DNA of 5,578 nt. Source: Actinomycetota bacterium (GTDB taxonomy: Bacteria; Actinomycetota; Actinomycetes; S36-B12; UBA5976). Below, piece after piece: positions 1 through 5,578 of this stretch; position 1 is the stretch's first letter, and each line of letters opens with the position of its first letter. The stretch spans positions 1 to 5,578 of the forward strand of contig CANKTT010000097.1 in NCBI GenBank assembly GCA_947486505.1, given 5' to 3'. The notes below the pieces were generated by a model, which searched no databases, was not told the DNA's origin, and saw only the letters and a list, made by a program, of their open reading frames with translations. The position numbers and the translations under genes are program-made.

Positions 1-636
1 GCCAGAGCTGTTCGATTAGCAGGCGGAGAATCCGTTTCACTTTGGCACGCTGATGCCGATTTGCATTCCGTTGATGCGGTTGTATTACCGGGTGGGTTTT
101 CGTATGGCGATTACTTACGCTGCGGAGCAATTGCGAAGTTTGCTCCAGTCATGGAAAAACTTGTTGTTGCCGCGAATGGTGGCCTGCCAGTTCTAGGTAT
201 CTGTAATGGCTTTCAGGTTCTGACCGAGTCACATTTGTTGCCTGGCGCACTGACGCGTAATGATCACTTGCATTTCATTTGTAGGGATCAGAAATTACGA
301 ATAGAGAATAACTCTTCGGCATGGACTGGAGATTTTGACATTGGTCAAGAGATTTTGATCCCGCTAAAGAATGGTGAAGGCGGCTATGTTGCTGATGAAA
401 AAACCTTGGATGAACTTGAAGGTGAAGGTCGAGTAATCGCTCGCTACTTAGAAGTTAATCCAAACGGATCCCGGCGAGATATTGCAGGCATAACTAATGC
501 ACGTGGAAATGTGGTTGGCATCATGCCGCACCCAGAACACGCCGTAGAAAAATTAACGGGCCCAACTACGGATGGACTTGGATTCTTTACATCACTTCTA
601 AGTTCACTGATAAGTAATGGAAAAGTCTCGGCATGA
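1..636 (+). CDS. purQ: Phosphoribosylformylglycinamidine synthase subunit PurQ (glutaminase), 5'-truncated by window
   Basis: PurQ is the class I glutamine amidotransferase subunit of FGAM synthase. It hydrolyses glutamine and passes ammonia to PurL for FGAR to FGAM conversion in the cytoplasm. The frame is open from base 1, so the true start lies upstream; 211 residues are visible and about 20 N-terminal residues seem missing compared with family members of about 225 residues. Visible are the [17 protein letters not shown] block (visible residues 29-45), the nucleophile elbow GICNGFQ with catalytic Cys68 (codon 202-204), and the C-terminal MPHPEH with catalytic His177 and Glu179, which completes the Cys-His-Glu triad. 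The TTG at 61 is an internal Leu codon, not the start, because family-like sequence ([10 protein letters not shown]) precedes it in frame. The TGA stop overlaps the purL ATG by 4 bases, which suggests translational coupling. A purS gene probably lies just upstream, outside the window. Confidence 0.97.
   Translation, partial: ARAVRLAGGESVSLWHADADLHSVDAVVLPGGFSYGDYLRCGAIAKFAPVMEKLVVAANGGLPVLGICNGFQVLTESHLLPGALTRNDHLHFICRDQKLRIENNSSAWTGDFDIGQEILIPLKNGEGGYVADEKTLDELEGEGRVIARYLEVNPNGSRRDIAGITNARGNVVGIMPHPEHAVEKLTGPTTDGLGFFTSLLSSLISNGKVSA
619..625 (+). promoter_or_regulatory. Probable ribosome binding site of purL
   Basis: GGAAAAG lies inside the last codons of purQ, with 7 bases before the purL ATG at 633. 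It is an imperfect Shine-Dalgarno match. Because the purQ stop and purL start overlap, re-initiation by ribosomes finishing purQ could matter as much as this site. Confidence 0.4.
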
Positions 637-2900
637 GTGTTGATAAAGTTTTCGACGCGGTTTCGTCTCCAAAAATGTTGCAGCCATTTGCTGAACTTGG
701 GTTAAAGAAGGACGAGTATCAATCAATTCAAGAAATTCTAGGACGTCGTCCAACATCCTCAGAATTAGCGATGTATTCAGTGATGTGGTCGGAACATTGC
801 AGCTACAAATCTTCCAAAGTTCACTTGCGTCAATTTGGCAGCAAAGTTCCAGCCAATGATTCAATGTTGGTCGGAATTGGCGAAAATGCTGGCGTGGTTG
901 ACATTGGACAGGGTTGGGCCGTTACATTCAAGGTCGAATCACACAACCATCCTTCATACGTCGAGCCTTACCAAGGCGCGGCTACTGGCATTGGCGGAAT
1001 TGTTCGAGACATTATTTCTATGGGTGCGCGCCCTGTTGCTGTTATGGATCCATTACGTTTTGGTGATCCAGAACATCCTGATACTCGACGTGTCTTAACC
1101 GGAATTGTTTCTGGTATCGGTGGTTACGGAAACTGCCTTGGGCTGCCAAACATTGGTGGCGAAATAGTTTTTGATCCTAGTTATCAGGGCAACCCACTTG
1201 TTAATGCACTTTGTGTTGGAACTATGAAGCACGAAGACATCCACTTAGCGAAAGCAACTGGTATCGGTAACGCTGTAATTCTTTACGGAGCTCGAACTGG
1301 TGGAGACGGTATCGGCGGCGTTAGCGTCCTGGCTTCAGAAACTTTTGATGCCGAGGGCCCAGCCAAGCGACCAAGCGTTCAAGTTGGCGATCCTTTCATG
1401 GAAAAACTACTGATTGAATGCACATTGGAAGTGCTTCACGCAGGTTTAGTCGAAGGTATTCAGGATTTAGGTGGTGCTGGAATTTCATGTGCCACTAGTG
1501 AGCTTGCCAGTAATGGTGAAGGTGGCATGCACGTTTGGCTAGATCGCGTACTACTTCGCGATAGCACTTTGTCGCCAGAAGAGATTTTGATGAGTGAATC
1601 TCAAGAGCGTATGTGCGCAGTTGTTGAGCCAGCAAAGATCGACGCTTTCATGGCAGTGTGTAAGAAATGGGACGTTGAGGCTGTAGTAATTGGGGAAGTA
1701 AACAACTCAGGTCGGTTGACCGTGGAATGGCATGGCGAAGAAATAGTTAATGTGCCACCGCGATCTGTAGCGCACGATGGTCCAGTTTATGAACGACCTT
1801 ATGCACGTCCTGACTGGATGGACGTTCGCCAGGCTTCAGGTCCGGAGAATCTTCAACGACCAAAAACTGCCACCGAAGTCAAGCAAACTTGGCTATCAAT
1901 GACTGGCACACCAAACCTTGCCTCCAAATCTTGGGTGACCTCACAATTCGACCGATATGTAATGGGCAATACCGTGCTGGCTCAACCTGAAGACAGCGGC
2001 ATGATTCGCGTTGATGAAGTAACAGGACTTGGTGTTGCAGTTTCAACAGATTGCAATGCTAGGTTCGTTGCCCTTGATCCGTATAAAGGTGCGCAACTTG
2101 CACTTGCAGAGTCGTATCGAAATGTTGCAGTTACTGGTGCAAAGCCTTTGGCGGTAACGAATTGCCTTAATTTTGGATCGCCAGAAGACCCTGCCGTGAT
2201 GTGGCAGTTTGAACAAGCCGTAACTGGACTTGCGGACGCTTGTCTTGAAATGGGAACCCCGGTAACCGGTGGAAACGTTTCGTTTTACAACCAAACTGGG
2301 GAAGTTGCGATTCACCCAACCCCAGTAATTGGAGTTCTCGGTGTGATCGAAAACGTGGCTCGACGCACTCCCATGGCTTGGGGCCATGAAGGGGACGCAG
2401 TTTATGTGTTGGGAACAACCCGAGATGAGTTTGCAGGTTCGGAGTGGGCACACGCAATCCATGAACATTTAGGTGGACACCCACCCTTTTTGGATTTGAA
2501 AGCGGAAATGACTCTGGCTGAGATTTTGGTTGCCGGCTCTACTCAGCAATTGTTCTCGGCAGCTCATGATATTTCAGAAGGTGGCATTGCCCAAACTCTT
2601 GCGGAAATGGCAATGCGGTCTGGGGTAGGAGCTCGGCTAGAAGTTCCTATGGAACTTGACGCCTTTACTTTCCTGTGGAGTGAGTCAGCTACCCGTGCAG
2701 TTGTCGTGGTTTCACAAGATCGAATCGATGAGTTTTTGTCGATTTGTGAGTCAAAGTCATTCCCAGCAACCAAAATTGGCGTTGTTGATTCATTGAGTAA
2801 GTCAATTGAGATATCAGGGGTATTTGGCGAGACAGTTTCTCTAGAGATCGAAGAACTTCGCGCAATCAGCGAAGAAACCTTGCCTCGATTATTTGGTTAG
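633..2900 (+). CDS. purL: Phosphoribosylformylglycinamidine synthase subunit PurL (small type)
   Basis: PurL is the ATP-dependent synthetase subunit that amidates FGAR to FGAM with ammonia from PurQ. At 755 residues it matches the small PurL class, which works with separate PurQ and PurS, not the roughly 1300-residue fused enzyme. It has two tandem AIRS-like halves. The first shows SEHCSYK (residues 53-59, with the conserved, proposed catalytic His55), ESHNHPS (102-108), GGDGIGG (223-229), [14 protein letters not shown] (277-290) and SESQERM (321-327). The second shows STDCNARF (from about 471), TGGNVSFYN (545-553) and AHDISEGG (644-651). The ATG at 633 overlaps the purQ stop, and the N-terminus reads like actinobacterial PurL, so the start is well supported. 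No frameshift or missing motif is seen. Its TAG stop overlaps the stop codon of the convergent gene, so no intergenic terminator separates the two. Confidence 0.98.
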   Translation: MSVDKVFDAVSSPKMLQPFAELGLKKDEYQSIQEILGRRPTSSELAMYSVMWSEHCSYKSSKVHLRQFGSKVPANDSMLVGIGENAGVVDIGQGWAVTFKVESHNHPSYVEPYQGAATGIGGIVRDIISMGARPVAVMDPLRFGDPEHPDTRRVLTGIVSGIGGYGNCLGLPNIGGEIVFDPSYQGNPLVNALCVGTMKHEDIHLAKATGIGNAVILYGARTGGDGIGGVSVLASETFDAEGPAKRPSVQVGDPFMEKLLIECTLEVLHAGLVEGIQDLGGAGISCATSELASNGEGGMHVWLDRVLLRDSTLSPEEILMSESQERMCAVVEPAKIDAFMAVCKKWDVEAVVIGEVNNSGRLTVEWHGEEIVNVPPRSVAHDGPVYERPYARPDWMDVRQASGPENLQRPKTATEVKQTWLSMTGTPNLASKSWVTSQFDRYVMGNTVLAQPEDSGMIRVDEVTGLGVAVSTDCNARFVALDPYKGAQLALAESYRNVAVTGAKPLAVTNCLNFGSPEDPAVMWQFEQAVTGLADACLEMGTPVTGGNVSFYNQTGEVAIHPTPVIGVLGVIENVARRTPMAWGHEGDAVYVLGTTRDEFAGSEWAHAIHEHLGGHPPFLDLKAEMTLAEILVAGSTQQLFSAAHDISEGGIAQTLAEMAMRSGVGARLEVPMELDAFTFLWSESATRAVVVVSQDRIDEFLSICESKSFPATKIGVVDSLSKSIEISGVFGETVSLEIEELRAISEETLPRLFG

Positions 2901-3235
2901 AGGATTTCGCTAAGGTCACTTCGTTCGCCGCTGGCAATAATCTTTCCGCTAGCAACTGCTTCGGCCCACGATATCTTCTTGGTGAATAACTCGAGCCAAG
3001 TTTGTGGACTCATTTCAACAACTGCTGGTGGTGTGCCACGACGATGCGTGGTACCGCCCAGAATCTGAACGGCGAGGTAGGGCGGAACTCGGACTTCGAC
3101 GGCGCGACCAGGGTTTTGTTCAGCAAACCATTGCAAGGAAGTGCGGACAGCCATAGCCAATGCGTCTTGATCCTGAGGTAAAGTTTGCAGCGATTGGATT
3201 GCTTGGTCTGCTTCTGCGCGGGTCACCTTTGTCAT
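2897..3235 (-). CDS. Sterol carrier (SCP2-like) family protein of unknown function
   Basis: This is a 112-residue cytoplasmic protein without signal peptide, membrane segment or cysteine. It resembles the short actinobacterial 'sterol carrier family protein' group (bacterial SCP orthologue). The recognisable core is [15 protein letters not shown] (residues 43-57), [11 protein letters not shown] (64-74), a Trp at 80, a Trp-containing helix from about 88 ([12 protein letters not shown]), and the terminal ASGERSDLS (101-109). The last part corresponds to the 'G-x-I-x-x-S-G' ending typical of SCP2 folds, which form a hydrophobic ligand pocket. No ligand or reaction is established as far as I know, and bacteria of this kind usually lack sterols, so the name is structural. 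A relative sits beside purF in other actinobacteria (I recall Rv0807 before purF in M. tuberculosis). The ATG at 3235 is the only start: upstream codons reach an in-frame stop without another start. The 3' end overlaps the purL stop by 4 bases tail-to-tail, and the 5' end faces purF across 41 bases. Confidence 0.85.
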   Translation of the reverse strand: MTKVTRAEADQAIQSLQTLPQDQDALAMAVRTSLQWFAEQNPGRAVEVRVPPYLAVQILGGTTHRRGTPPAVVEMSPQTWLELFTKKISWAEAVASGKIIASGERSDLSEIL

Positions 3236-3243
3236 ACGTCCAT

Positions 3244-3249
3244 CTTCTC
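3244..3249 (-). promoter_or_regulatory. Ribosome binding site of the SCP-like gene
   Basis: On the minus strand this reads GAGAAG, 8 bases upstream of the ATG at 3235. That is a plausible purine-rich Shine-Dalgarno sequence at normal spacing. An ATG embedded just after it (minus strand ATGGACGTATGA) is out of frame and stops after three codons, so it is not a competing start. Confidence 0.5.
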
Positions 3250-3264
3250 GCAGGTGTTGCCAAG

Positions 3265-3270
3265 TAGACT
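3265..3270 (+). promoter_or_regulatory. Putative -10 element of the purF promoter (leaderless)
   Basis: TAGACT fits the actinobacterial -10 pattern TANNNT. Six bases separate it from the purF GTG at 3277, so the expected transcription start coincides with the start codon, giving a leaderless mRNA, a form common in Actinobacteria. This fits the lack of a usable Shine-Dalgarno site: the nearest purine run, AAGG at 3271-3274, is only 2 bases from GTG. No convincing -35 hexamer is seen at 3241-3248. The match is short, so it is a prediction from motif and spacing only. Confidence 0.45.
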
Positions 3271-3294
3271 AAGGGTGTGGCAGGCGATGGTCGA
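3266..3294 (-). promoter_or_regulatory. Putative promoter of the SCP-like gene, overlapping the purF -10
   Basis: On the minus strand TAGTCT (forward 3266-3271) fits TANNNT. TCGACC (forward 3289-3294) matches 4 of 6 positions of TTGACA, with a 17-base spacer. The start point would fall near 3259-3260, leaving a leader of about 24 bases that includes the GAGAAG ribosome site. The -10 hexamer shares five bases with the purF -10 on the other strand, and the -35-like hexamer lies inside the purF coding sequence. Prediction from motif and spacing only. Confidence 0.4.
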
Positions 3295-4794
3295 CTCAAT
3301 CACGAGTTGCTCCCAGGGGAAAAAGGTCCGCAGGATGCCTGCGGGGTATTTGGCGTTTGGGCTCCTGACGAAGAAGTAGCAAAGCTAACTTTTTATGGCT
3401 TGTATGCGCTGCAGCATCGTGGCCAAGAATCTGCCGGTATCGCAGTCAGTGATGGGCACAACATAACAGTGTTTAAGGACATGGGTTTGGTCTCCCAAGT
3501 CTTTACCGAATCCGCTCTTGAATCTTTAGTTGGATACATCGCGATAGGCCACACTCGCTACAGCACTACAGGCTCAAGTTGCTGGGATAACGCTCAACCT
3601 ACGTTCCGCGCAACAGCAACCGGCCATCTAGCGCTATCGCATAACGGCAACATAACTAATACTCATGAACTTTCTTCGCGGTTGCGTGAGGCGAGGGAAT
3701 CTGCTGGCGAGTTATATCCAGACTTTGGTAACTTAGCTACCACTGATACCGATATTTTGACTGCGCTGTTGGCAGCTCACCCTGACATGACAATGGAATC
3801 AGCTGCGATGTTGGAGCTTCCTAAAGTTAAGGGTGCATTTTCGCTTGTGTTCATGGATGACCAAACTTTGTACGGTGCCCGTGACCCACAAGGAATTCGT
3901 CCGCTGGTGTTAGGTCGCTTAGATCGTGGCTGGGTAGTTGCCTCGGAAACCGCAGCCCTTGATATTGTCGGTGCAACTTTTGTGCGCGAAATTGAACCCG
4001 GTGAGATTGTTGCGATTGACGAACATGGACTTCGGTCGATGCGGTTTGCTGAAGCTGATCCAAAGGGCTGCTTGTTTGAGTTTGTTTACTTAGCTAGGCC
4101 TGATACTTCGATTAACGGGAACGCGGTGCACGGAGTACGCGTTGAAGTTGGCCGCCGGCTAGCGAAAGAATTCCCAGTTGATGCAGATGTAGTTATCCCT
4201 GTGCCAGAGTCAGGCACACCGGCTGCGGTTGGTTACGCGCAGGCAAGTGGAATTCCATTTGCCCAAGGCTTTGTTAAGAATGCTTACGTTGGCAGAACTT
4301 TTATTCAGCCAAGCCAGACGATTCGCCAACTTGGAATTCGCTTGAAACTTAACCCATTGCGCGAAGTCATTGAAGGCAAGCGGTTAGTAGTAGTGGATGA
4401 TTCGATAGTTCGTGGCAATACGCAGCGTGCAATTGTGAAAATGTTGCGTGAATCGGGTGCCACCGAAGTACACGTTAGGATTTCATCCCCACCCGTTCAG
4501 TGGCCATGTTTTTATGGAATTGATTTTGCAACTCGTGCCGAACTAATTGCCAACGGTTTAACTATCGATGAAATCCGACAATCAATCGGTGCTGACTCAC
4601 TTTCATTTATTTCTCTCGATGCGCTCGTTGAATCCACAAATGTGGCAAAAGATCGATTGTGCCGGGCTTGTTTTGATGGTGTTTATCCTGTTGAACTTCC
4701 TGATGAGGCAAAACTTGGTAAGCATGTTCTTGAGGGTTTCGGAATCGCTCATGATGAAATGACCGCAATAGATGAAGTGGTTCGTCGACCTTGA
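3277..4794 (+). CDS. purF: Amidophosphoribosyltransferase PurF, Fe-S cluster type
   Basis: PurF catalyses the first committed step of purine synthesis: PRPP + glutamine to 5-phosphoribosylamine, glutamate and PPi. It has 505 residues. The N-terminal Ntn glutaminase domain shows the nucleophile Cys22 in ACGVFGVW (codon 3340-3342), preceded by a 21-residue leader expected to be removed as a propeptide, then RYSTTG (94-99), HNGN (122-125) and DTD (157-159). The C-terminal phosphoribosyltransferase domain has the PRPP-binding VVVDDSIVRGNT (371-382). Cys265, Cys411, Cys462 and Cys465 match the four [4Fe-4S] ligands of B. subtilis PurF in context and spacing, so an oxygen-labile cluster is expected. 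The GTG at 3277 is chosen because an in-frame TAG lies at 3265 and the following GDGRLNHELLPGEKGPQDACG resembles Streptomyces PurF; TTG at 3307 is the only other early candidate. Feedback inhibition by purine nucleotides is typical of the family. The stop overlaps purM by TTGA. Confidence 0.98.
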   Translation: MAGDGRLNHELLPGEKGPQDACGVFGVWAPDEEVAKLTFYGLYALQHRGQESAGIAVSDGHNITVFKDMGLVSQVFTESALESLVGYIAIGHTRYSTTGSSCWDNAQPTFRATATGHLALSHNGNITNTHELSSRLREARESAGELYPDFGNLATTDTDILTALLAAHPDMTMESAAMLELPKVKGAFSLVFMDDQTLYGARDPQGIRPLVLGRLDRGWVVASETAALDIVGATFVREIEPGEIVAIDEHGLRSMRFAEADPKGCLFEFVYLARPDTSINGNAVHGVRVEVGRRLAKEFPVDADVVIPVPESGTPAAVGYAQASGIPFAQGFVKNAYVGRTFIQPSQTIRQLGIRLKLNPLREVIEGKRLVVVDDSIVRGNTQRAIVKMLRESGATEVHVRISSPPVQWPCFYGIDFATRAELIANGLTIDEIRQSIGADSLSFISLDALVESTNVAKDRLCRACFDGVYPVELPDEAKLGKHVLEGFGIAHDEMTAIDEVVRRP

Positions 4795-5578
4795 GCGAAG
4801 CCAACAATAAGTCTTCATATGCGGCTGCGGGGGTTGATACCGAAGCTGGTGAACGCGCGGTTGATTTGATGCGCAGCGCAATTGCAAAATCTACTCGAAG
4901 TGAAGTTGTTGGAGACTTCGGTGGATTCGCTGGATTGTTTGACATCAGCGCGTTTAAGACCATGACTAAGCCACTGCTTGCCACATCAACTGATGGTGTT
5001 GGCACCAAAATCGATGTGGCCCGGCGAATGGATATTCATGACACGGTTGGTATTGATTTAGTCGCGATGGTCGTTGATGACTTAGTGGTTTGTGGTGCGC
5101 AGCCGTTGTTCATGACGGACTACATTGCAGTTGGCAAAGTTCACCCCGAGCGCGTGGCTGCAATTGTTACTGGAATTGCAAATGGTTGCGTGCAGGCAGG
5201 TTGTGCCCTCGTTGGTGGCGAGACCGCAGAGCATCCTGGATTACTTGGTCCCGATGACTACGACATTGCTGGCGCGGGAACCGGCGTAGTTGATGCAACC
5301 GAACTTCTTGGTCCAGATCGAGTTGTTGCTGGTGATGTTGCAATTGCAATTGGTTCAAGTGGTCTACATTCAAATGGTTATTCGTTAGCTCGGCATGTGG
5401 CATTTAATGTTGCGGGCCTGGACGTTCATGACAATGTGGCTGAGTTTGGCCGATCTCTTGGTGAAGAGCTTTTGGAACCAACTCGGATTTATGCCAAAGA
5501 CATTTTGAATTTGATTAAGGCCGTGCCAGTTCATTCGATTTCTCACATCACTGGCGGAGGTATTGCGGCAAATGTAGC
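4791..5578 (+). CDS. purM: Phosphoribosylformylglycinamidine cyclo-ligase PurM (AIR synthetase), 3'-truncated by window
   Basis: PurM closes the imidazole ring: FGAM + ATP to AIR + ADP + Pi, in the cytoplasm. 262 complete codons are visible of a protein normally about 340-360 residues long; the frame is open at the window end. The sequence shows SYAAAGVDTEAG (residues 9-20), the ATP-binding TSTDGVGTK (65-73), the conserved VVDDLVVCGAQPLF block (Asp96-Asp97), VGGETAEHPG (141-150), GLHSNGYS (191-198) and the start of the C-terminal domain motif GGGIAANV (255-262). It belongs to the same superfamily as PurL. The start is TTG at 4791: an in-frame stop lies at 4773-4775, there is no start codon between it and 4791, and the next start-like codons (TTG 4866, ATG 4869) would remove the conserved SYAAAGVD segment. 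It overlaps the purF stop by 4 bases (TTGA). No strong Shine-Dalgarno is seen, so coupling to purF translation is likely. Confidence 0.97.
   Translation, partial: MSEANNKSSYAAAGVDTEAGERAVDLMRSAIAKSTRSEVVGDFGGFAGLFDISAFKTMTKPLLATSTDGVGTKIDVARRMDIHDTVGIDLVAMVVDDLVVCGAQPLFMTDYIAVGKVHPERVAAIVTGIANGCVQAGCALVGGETAEHPGLLGPDDYDIAGAGTGVVDATELLGPDRVVAGDVAIAIGSSGLHSNGYSLARHVAFNVAGLDVHDNVAEFGRSLGEELLEPTRIYAKDILNLIKAVPVHSISHITGGGIAANV

Noticed and set aside
604..1098. Short open frames on both strands in the 5' part of purL (86 codons minus, 87 codons plus)
   Set aside because: They are out of frame with strongly conserved PurL motifs (SEHC, ESHNHPS) and have no independent support.
2043..2484. Two overlapping minus-strand open frames (141 and 105 codons) inside purL
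   Set aside because: They lie antisense to a conserved part of PurL, have no recognisable motifs or ribosome sites, and their peptides have the random-looking composition of shadow frames.
3033..3054. 8-bp imperfect hairpin (GTGCCACG / CGTGGTAC, 6-base loop)
   Set aside because: It lies inside the conserved HRRGTPP-coding part of the SCP-like gene, has no T-run on either side, and is most simply explained by coding constraint.
3236..3276. Possible purine riboswitch or regulator operator upstream of purF
   Set aside because: The gap is only 41 bases, too short for a purine riboswitch aptamer, and apart from the -10-like symmetry no inverted repeat of operator size is visible.
3185..3379. 64-codon plus-strand frame spanning the SCP-like 5' end, the divergent gap and the purF start
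   Set aside because: It conflicts with two well-supported genes and its product resembles nothing recognisable.
4603..5008. Minus-strand open frames of 94 and 133 codons across the purF/purM junction
   Set aside because: They are antisense to the conserved PurF C-terminus and PurM N-terminus and to the purF-purM overlap; no family resemblance or start signal was seen.
5167..5403. Minus-strand 78-codon frame rich in Gln, His and Leu
   Set aside because: The low-complexity composition is the complement of PurM Gly/Ala/Val/Asn codons; it is a shadow of purM.
1..5578. Mobile elements, CRISPR arrays, tRNA/rRNA genes, phage or defence genes
   Set aside because: All but 41 bases belong to five recognisable genes; no direct repeat arrays, terminal inverted repeats or transposase, nuclease or RNA-gene motifs were seen.

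Overview
The window is a stretch of the de novo purine (IMP) biosynthesis cluster of an actinobacterium. Four plus-strand genes are recognisable: purQ (5' end cut by the window), purL, purF and purM (3' end cut by the window). A small minus-strand gene for a sterol-carrier (SCP2-like) family protein sits between purL and purF. Almost every base is coding; the only non-coding stretch is the 41-base divergent gap at 3236-3276.

Organism: PurF is close in sequence, including its N- and C-terminal ends, to what I remember of Streptomyces PurF. The SCP-like gene next to purF and the small-type PurL with separate PurQ also point to Actinobacteria. Base composition looks only about 47-48% GC (by eye on sample lines), low for that phylum. 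A reduced-GC aquatic lineage such as the Nanopelagicales (acI) is a reasonable guess, but it is inference and not shown by the sequence.

Layout: purQ (1-636) overlaps purL (633-2900) by ATGA. purL runs tail-to-tail into the SCP-like gene (2897-3235, minus), and their two stop codons overlap. A compact divergent gap follows, with a near-symmetric -10-like element (TAGACTA) placed to fire both ways: towards the SCP-like gene with a short leader, and towards purF with essentially no leader. purF (3277-4794, GTG start) overlaps purM (4791-5578+, TTG start) by TTGA.

Function: PurF makes 5-phosphoribosylamine from PRPP and glutamine (step 1). PurQ and PurL, with a PurS expected outside the window, convert FGAR to FGAM (step 4). 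PurM closes the ring of FGAM to AIR (step 5). The two pairs of overlapping genes look like two transcription units, purQL and purFM, separated by the antisense SCP-like gene. No mobile element, RNA gene, CRISPR array or new system is visible. The most notable points are the symmetric divergent promoter and the unexplained SCP-like neighbour.
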